From: Flavobacterium sp. MedPE-SWcel
Lineage (GTDB): Bacteria; Bacteroidota; Bacteroidia; Flavobacteriales; Flavobacteriaceae
Direction of reading: 5' to 3'
Length of the DNA stretch: 64,000 nucleotides
NCBI GenBank assembly: GCA_001874325.1
Contig: MPCW01000012.1
Location: forward strand, 44,688 to 108,687
A model generated the notes under the pieces. The model made no database searches, had not been told where the DNA came from, and saw only the letters and a list, made by a program, of their open reading frames with translations. Shown here in pieces: positions 60,185-64,000 of this stretch. Numbering within the stretch: position 1 is the first letter of the stretch; every line of letters begins with the position of its first letter. Both the position numbers and the translations under genes were made by a program.

Positions 60185-61252
60185 TTAGTTGATATAATCA
60201 TTAAAAGCATTGTATATCAGTGTGTTTGATGCTTTTTGATTGATAATACAGTCTCCTATACTTTTAAGTAGCACAAAGTTAATGGTACCAAATTCATTCT
60301 TTTTATCGTGCACAGTAATTTTAAGTATTGCTTCTATATCTTGTTTGGTAAATGTTACTTTTTCAAAAACAGTATTTAATACATTTTTTATAGTACCATA
60401 TTCTGTTTCAGAGAGTAAACCTTGCTCCATAGATATATGAGATTCTAATATCATCCCGATAGCTATAGCTTCACCATGTAGTAGTGTTTCTTTTTCTTGA
60501 TTTTCAAGAAAATAAGATTCTATAGCATGTCCTAAGGTGTGCCCGAAATTTAATTTTTTTCGAATGTTTTTCTCAGTAGGGTCTTCAATTATAATGTTGT
60601 TTTTTATGTGAACTGATTGTTTAATTGAAGTGTCTAAATCATCATTAATTAAGTTAGTTATATCTACAACTGATTTCCAGTATGATGTATCGGATATTAG
60701 TCCATGCTTCAACATTTCTGCAAAACCAGATCGAATTTCTCGTGCAGGTAATGTAGATAAATAAGCGCTATCTATTAAAACAGTAACGGGAGTGTTTATT
60801 ACTCCAATTTGATTTTTTAATGAGCCTAAATCAACACCTGTTTTTCCTCCTATAGAGGCATCTACCATTGCGAGTAGAGTAGTAGGTATATTTATAAAAT
60901 CAATACCTCGTTTAAAAGTAGAGGCTATAAAACCACCTAAATCGGTAATAACACCACCACCAAGGTTAATAATAAGACTTTTTCTATCTGCTTCTAGTTC
61001 GGCAAGTGTTTGCCATACTTGTACACAAGTTTCTATATTTTTATTTTCTTCTCCAGGCTCTAGTTCAATAACCTCAATAATAACTTCAGTTTCTAATTGC
61101 TGTAAAAACATTGATAAACAATGTGTTGAAGTATTAGAGTCAACTATAATAAATAGTTTAGAGTAAATCTCAGGTCTTACATTTTTATATAACCAAGTAT
61201 AACAATCGTCATTAAAATACACATTATATCCCGATGCATGTATAGCTTCCAT
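60185..61252 (-). CDS. aroB: 3-dehydroquinate synthase
   Basis: This NAD- and metal-dependent enzyme closes DAHP to 3-dehydroquinate in the shikimate pathway. The 355 residues match AroB. The NAD site is NLGGGVITDLGGFIASTFKRG. The substrate loop is IPTTLLAMVDASIGGKTGVD. The metal His ligands are in LNFGHTLGHAIE and the LLHGEAIAIGMILES segment. It stands alone, divergent from proline dehydrogenase. Confidence 0.96.
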   Translation of the reverse strand: MEAIHASGYNVYFNDDCYTWLYKNVRPEIYSKLFIIVDSNTSTHCLSMFLQQLETEVIIEVIELEPGEENKNIETCVQVWQTLAELEADRKSLIINLGGGVITDLGGFIASTFKRGIDFINIPTTLLAMVDASIGGKTGVDLGSLKNQIGVINTPVTVLIDSAYLSTLPAREIRSGFAEMLKHGLISDTSYWKSVVDITNLINDDLDTSIKQSVHIKNNIIIEDPTEKNIRKKLNFGHTLGHAIESYFLENQEKETLLHGEAIAIGMILESHISMEQGLLSETEYGTIKNVLNTVFEKVTFTKQDIEAILKITVHDKKNEFGTINFVLLKSIGDCIINQKASNTLIYNAFNDYIN

Positions 61253-61316
61253 TTTTAATGAATTTAAATATTTGGCAAAATAAAGTATTTTATATTATTA
61301 ATTCTTGAACAGTATT

Positions 61317-61324
61317 TATATTTG
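61317..61324 (+). promoter_or_regulatory. -7 promoter element of the proline dehydrogenase gene
   Basis: TATATTTG matches TAnnTTTG, 19 bases before the ATG at 61344. It lies downstream of the alternative TTG start at 61305 and therefore rules that start out. Confidence 0.55.
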
Positions 61325-61343
61325 CACAAATTTTTTTAGACTC

Positions 61344-62513
61344 ATGGAAAAAACCTTCGATAATACTCAGACAGCTTTTTCTTTAAAAAGTGATACAGAA
61401 CTGGATAGAGCTTATTTTCTTTTTAAGATGATAGCTTCGCAACCATTGGTTAGAATTGGTACAGCTGTAACAAGCTTTGCCTTAAAGGCTAACTTACCTG
61501 TAGAAGGGCTTATAAGAGCTACAGTATTCGATCATTTTTGCGGTGGTACTACAGAGGAGGATTGCTTATCGGTAGTAGAAAGAATGTATGCTGAAGGAGG
61601 TGTGTCATCAGTACTTGATTACTCTGTAGAGGCAAAAGAAGATGAATTGGAGTTTGAAAAAGCATTAGAGAAAACGCTTAAAACGATTGTTTTTGCAAAA
61701 GAAAAGAAAGCTATTCCGTTTGCAGTATTTAAACCTACTGGGTTTGGGCGTTTTGAGCTTTATGAGAAATTAGGAGAAAATAAAGCTCTTAATGAAGAAG
61801 AGATATCTGAATGGGATAGAGTAGTAGAGCGTTTTGAGAAAGTGTGTAAACTAGCTCATGAGTATGATGTTGCATTACTTATTGATGCAGAGGAAAGCTG
61901 GATGCAAGATGCTGCAGATGATTTAGTAACTAAAATGATGCAAAAATATAATAAAGAGAAGGTTGTTGTATTTAATACTTTACAGATGTATCGTTGGGAT
62001 AGATTAGATTATCTTAAAAAGTTACATGATCAAGCCAAGGAAGAAGGGTTTTATATTGGGATGAAGGTAGTTCGAGGTGCTTATATGGAGAAAGAAAATA
62101 AGCGTGCTGAGGAAAAAGGATATACTTCGCCTATATGTGTTTCTAAAGAGGCTACAGATATTAATTATGACGAAGCTATAGCTTATATGGCATCAAATAT
62201 AGATCAGATGGCTATTTTTGCAGGTACGCATAATGAAGAGAGCTCATATAAGCTAATGCGAATAATGGCAGATAATAATATTGCTAAGAACGACGAAAGA
62301 GTTTGGTTTGGACAGTTATATGGTATGAGTGATAATATTAGTTTTAACCTTGCTGAAAGTAGCTATAATGTGGCAAAATACCTTCCGTTTGGGCCTGTTA
62401 AAGATGTTATGCCATATTTGATAAGAAGAGCAGAAGAAAACACATCTGTAGCTGGACAAACTAATAGAGAGTTAAACTTGATAGGGGCAGAAAGAAAAAG
62501 AAGAAAAGTATAA
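61344..62513 (+). CDS. Proline dehydrogenase (FAD-dependent)
   Basis: This flavoenzyme oxidises L-proline to pyrroline-5-carboxylate and feeds electrons to quinone. The 389 residues form a single PRODH TIM barrel with the conserved FYIGMKVVRGAYMEKENKRA segment, DINYDEAIAYM, and the C-terminal FGQLYGMSDNISFNLAESSY and PYLIRRAEENTSV signature. It is a stand-alone PutA-type PRODH, without the P5C dehydrogenase half. The start is set by the promoter. Confidence 0.94.
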   Translation: MEKTFDNTQTAFSLKSDTELDRAYFLFKMIASQPLVRIGTAVTSFALKANLPVEGLIRATVFDHFCGGTTEEDCLSVVERMYAEGGVSSVLDYSVEAKEDELEFEKALEKTLKTIVFAKEKKAIPFAVFKPTGFGRFELYEKLGENKALNEEEISEWDRVVERFEKVCKLAHEYDVALLIDAEESWMQDAADDLVTKMMQKYNKEKVVVFNTLQMYRWDRLDYLKKLHDQAKEEGFYIGMKVVRGAYMEKENKRAEEKGYTSPICVSKEATDINYDEAIAYMASNIDQMAIFAGTHNEESSYKLMRIMADNNIAKNDERVWFGQLYGMSDNISFNLAESSYNVAKYLPFGPVKDVMPYLIRRAEENTSVAGQTNRELNLIGAERKRRKV

Positions 62514-62562
62514 TTTAAAGAACAGGATATAGCTTTGCTGTATTTTATATAAAAAAGAAGTA

Positions 62563-62937
62563 ATGAAATTTAAACATCGTTTAGCATATTATTTATTTGG
62601 AGCCATGATAGGGGTAATGTTTTTAATATTCTTTTTGAATAATAAAAAAGCAGACTTTTGTTATTTACCTAACTGTCGTGTATTAAAAAACATTAGAAGT
62701 AAAGCAATGGTTATTTCTCCAGAAGCACAACAAAAACTTGATGAGAAATGGATAACTATGGATGATATTAAGGCTTGTACTGAAGGTGGTGATGTAGATT
62801 TTTCTCGTAGTAAAGAAAAGTATAAAGGGGGGACTATTTATGTGATAGAAGGTGAAAGTACTAAAGGTGAGTCTATTGAAGTAGAGATGGTGAATTATGA
62901 CAACAAGGTACTTTTTAAAGATGTAAAAAAAATATAA
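62563..62937 (+). CDS. Membrane-anchored DUF4258-like protein
   Basis: This 124-residue protein has one membrane helix (about residues 7-25) and a soluble domain, CTEGGDVDFSRSKEKYKGGT then YVIEGESTKGESIEVEMVN, as in DUF4258. The domain may relate to RNA-binding or toxin-like small folds, but no function is established. It is 49 bases after proline dehydrogenase and probably in its transcript. Confidence 0.75.
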   Translation: MKFKHRLAYYLFGAMIGVMFLIFFLNNKKADFCYLPNCRVLKNIRSKAMVISPEAQQKLDEKWITMDDIKACTEGGDVDFSRSKEKYKGGTIYVIEGESTKGESIEVEMVNYDNKVLFKDVKKI

Positions 62938-62955
62938 AATATTTTACAAAAACGC

Positions 62956-62985
62956 TTGTAAAACCCGATATATGCTGTATATTTG
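62956..62985 (+). promoter_or_regulatory. Promoter of tRNA-Val
   Basis: TTG at 62956-62958 lies 19 bases upstream of TATATTTG at 62978-62985 (TAnnTTTG), 47 bases before the tRNA. Confidence 0.6.
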
Positions 62986-63032
62986 CACTCGCAACAACAA
63001 ACAAGTTAACGCTTGAGAGTTACAGCAAATAA

Positions 63033-63107
63033 GGGCAATTAGCTCAGTTGGTTCAGAGCACCTCGTTTACACCGAGGGGGTCGGGGGTTCGAATCCCTCA
63101 TTGCCCA
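63033..63107 (+). tRNA. tRNA-Val (anticodon TAC)
   Basis: The acceptor stem GGGCAAT (63033-63039) pairs with ATTGCCC (63100-63106), followed by the discriminator A at 63107. The D-loop is AGCTCAGTTGGTTCAGAGC. The anticodon stem CTCG/CGAG holds loop TTTACAC with anticodon TAC, which reads GTA and other valine codons. The T-loop TTCGAATC is normal. CCA is not encoded. Confidence 0.95.
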
Positions 63108-63116
63108 CACAAAAAA

Positions 63117-63145
63117 AGCTTCAGTGAAAACTGAAGCTTTTTTAT
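63117..63145 (+). terminator. Terminator of tRNA-Val
   Basis: AGCTTCAGT at 63117-63125 pairs with ACTGAAGCT at 63130-63138 over a GAAA loop, followed by a T run. Confidence 0.85.
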
Positions 63146-63184
63146 TTTCTTTAATCTTATAAAATAAATTAAAGAATTGTACGT

Positions 63185-63227
63185 AAATAAAAGCCTCATA
63201 AATAGTTTATTTATGAGGCTTTTATTT
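63185..63227 (-). terminator. Terminator of the outer-membrane barrel gene
   Basis: A perfect 20-base stem (63185-63204 with 63208-63227) with a three-base loop lies just after the stop of the beta-barrel gene on the minus strand. Confidence 0.85.
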
Positions 63228-63241
63228 ATAACATTTTTGAT

Positions 63242-63829
63242 TTAGAATTTGTAACCTATTTTAAGTCCACCTCTAAATGCCCACTCATCTACGTTATGAT
63301 TATCGATATCTCCTTTACCTTTAATCTCTATTTTCCATTGAGCACCAATGAATGGGTCAATTACAAAATTACCTAATCTTATTTTGTAACCTATTTCAGG
63401 ACTAAAGAAAGAAAAGTAGCTGTATGTACCGTCAATTTTTGCACCAGCATCAGTATCGTCAAACTCGATAGAACCATAAGATAATGAATTAGCAGAGTAA
63501 AAACCTTTAAATTGTTCTCCTTGTTTTCCGTAGTATGTTCTATTTCCAACTTCTACAATATAACCTCCACCAATAAATTCATAATTTCCAACCTCATAGA
63601 GCATTGCGCCTAGGGAAAGGTTTAAAGTTGAAGAGCTTTTATTACTGTCTTTGTAAAAAAAGCTTTTACCTTCTCTTTCATAAGAAATTCCAAACTGTCC
63701 AGGGTTTGAAGCTGTTAAGTTAGCGGAGAGTACATGACCAGGTTCTACATTAGTTTTGTCCTGTGCACCGTTTTGTGCAAAAGTAAGCGTTGTAGCAGCA
63801 ATAGCTGCAAGTGTAAAAATTCGTTTCAT
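63242..63829 (-). CDS. Outer-membrane beta-barrel protein
   Basis: This 195-residue protein has a signal peptide (MKRIFTLAAIAATTLTFAQ). The rest alternates strands rich in Gly, Ser, Tyr and Phe and ends in an aromatic strand (FRGGLKIGYKF), typical of small outer-membrane barrels. The Tyr/Phe-rich FSFFSPEIGYKIRLGNFVID region is a long hairpin. No ligand or transport substrate can be named. It stands alone at the right edge of the window. Confidence 0.8.
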   Translation of the reverse strand: MKRIFTLAAIAATTLTFAQNGAQDKTNVEPGHVLSANLTASNPGQFGISYEREGKSFFYKDSNKSSSTLNLSLGAMLYEVGNYEFIGGGYIVEVGNRTYYGKQGEQFKGFYSANSLSYGSIEFDDTDAGAKIDGTYSYFSFFSPEIGYKIRLGNFVIDPFIGAQWKIEIKGKGDIDNHNVDEWAFRGGLKIGYKF

Positions 63830-63975
63830 GATTGATGATTGATTTGATTTTAAATTATTATATATTAATGTTTAACATTTTTAAGATGTATTTACTTAAT
63901 AAAAATCTGAAATCTATTTAACAACAACAATGCCAAAACTGATTTTTTTTTATTTTTTACTATAATCATAAAAAA

Positions 63976-64000
63976 AGCGACCTAATTTAGGTCGCTTTTT
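63976..64000. terminator. Terminator at the right edge
   Basis: AGCGACCTAA at 63976-63985 pairs with TTAGGTCGCT at 63987-63996, with A and T tracts. The gene it serves lies beyond the window. The 147 bases before it hold no gene. Confidence 0.75.

Noticed and set aside
61305..61343. TTG start for proline dehydrogenase 13 codons upstream
   Set aside because: A TATATTTG promoter element lies between this TTG and the ATG at 61344, so the transcript would begin after the TTG.

Overview
The window is a low-GC (roughly one third G+C by eye) chromosomal segment of a member of the Flavobacteriaceae (Bacteroidota), probably Flavobacterium or a close relative. The evidence is a set of TAnnTTTG-type -7 promoter elements, few Shine-Dalgarno sequences, T9SS-style C-terminal sorting on an exported endonuclease, signal peptides ending in AQ or SQ, a type II NADH dehydrogenase, and family choices typical of the phylum (DUF3822, DUF983, DUF6249, ComM, polyphosphate kinase 1, LuxC-like acyl-CoA reductase). 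No prophage, insertion sequence, CRISPR array or origin was seen. Most of the window is ordinary core chromosome, densely packed on both strands, with short gaps and many bidirectional hairpin terminators. No gap without a gene exceeds 300 bases.

Layout. 1-1300: an ECF sigma factor, a probable anti-sigma or partner gene running off the left edge, and a divergent small membrane protein, with a shared inverted repeat between them. 1300-6200: serine synthesis (serA, serC) with an acyl-CoA reductase, a divergent ferredoxin, and ychF. 6400-9900: secreted or membrane proteins, an FMN reductase and a frameshifted DUF2459 gene. 9989-17000: parE, parC, an acetyltransferase and comM. 17000-25800: a zinc metallopeptidase, a CobW/ZigA-like metallochaperone with two candidate operators, a DUF5723 outer-membrane protein, panB with an RluA-type synthase, sdaA, a thioesterase and a Crp-family regulator. 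25800-31960: two small HTH proteins, an M28 peptidase, a Ser/Arg-rich exported protein and ndh. 32000-35150: a copper operon (HMA-AraC regulator, CopA, copper chaperone). 35200-42800: ppk1, rRNA modification enzymes, exported endonuclease I and an AraC regulator. 42800-48400: dnaX, rnpB, a SIR2-domain NADase-like gene, rsmD and DUF3822. 48400-54300: a RecD-like helicase, kdsB, marC, acyltransferases, a PhyH dioxygenase and a methyltransferase. 54400-57600: an XRE regulator and an M14 peptidase facing each other across a cluster of operators, then an Lrp regulator and a DinB protein. 57600-64000: arginine decarboxylase with a deoxyhypusine synthase-like protein, aroB, proline dehydrogenase, tRNA-Val and an outer-membrane barrel.

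Most notable items. (1) dnaX is split by a run of ten A residues: the zero frame ends in a 361-residue gamma-like product, and one extra A continues into a 580-residue tau. (2) A 529-residue SIR2 protein with all NADase motifs sits between rsmD and rnpB; its stop codon lies inside the rnpB 3' end, as if a defence gene had been loaded into that slot. (3) GTTTAC-N4-GTAAAC palindromes embed the -7 promoter box in both directions between an XRE regulator and an M14 peptidase. (4) A copper regulator combines a metal-binding CxxC domain with an AraC DNA-binding domain. (5) A deoxyhypusine synthase-like protein that keeps the catalytic lysine is paired with arginine decarboxylase in an organism that should have no eIF5A.

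Caveats: family names come from reading motifs and remembered family features, not from searches. Promoter, operator and terminator calls are pattern matches only. The two frame disruptions (dnaX and DUF2459) could be biology or sequence error.
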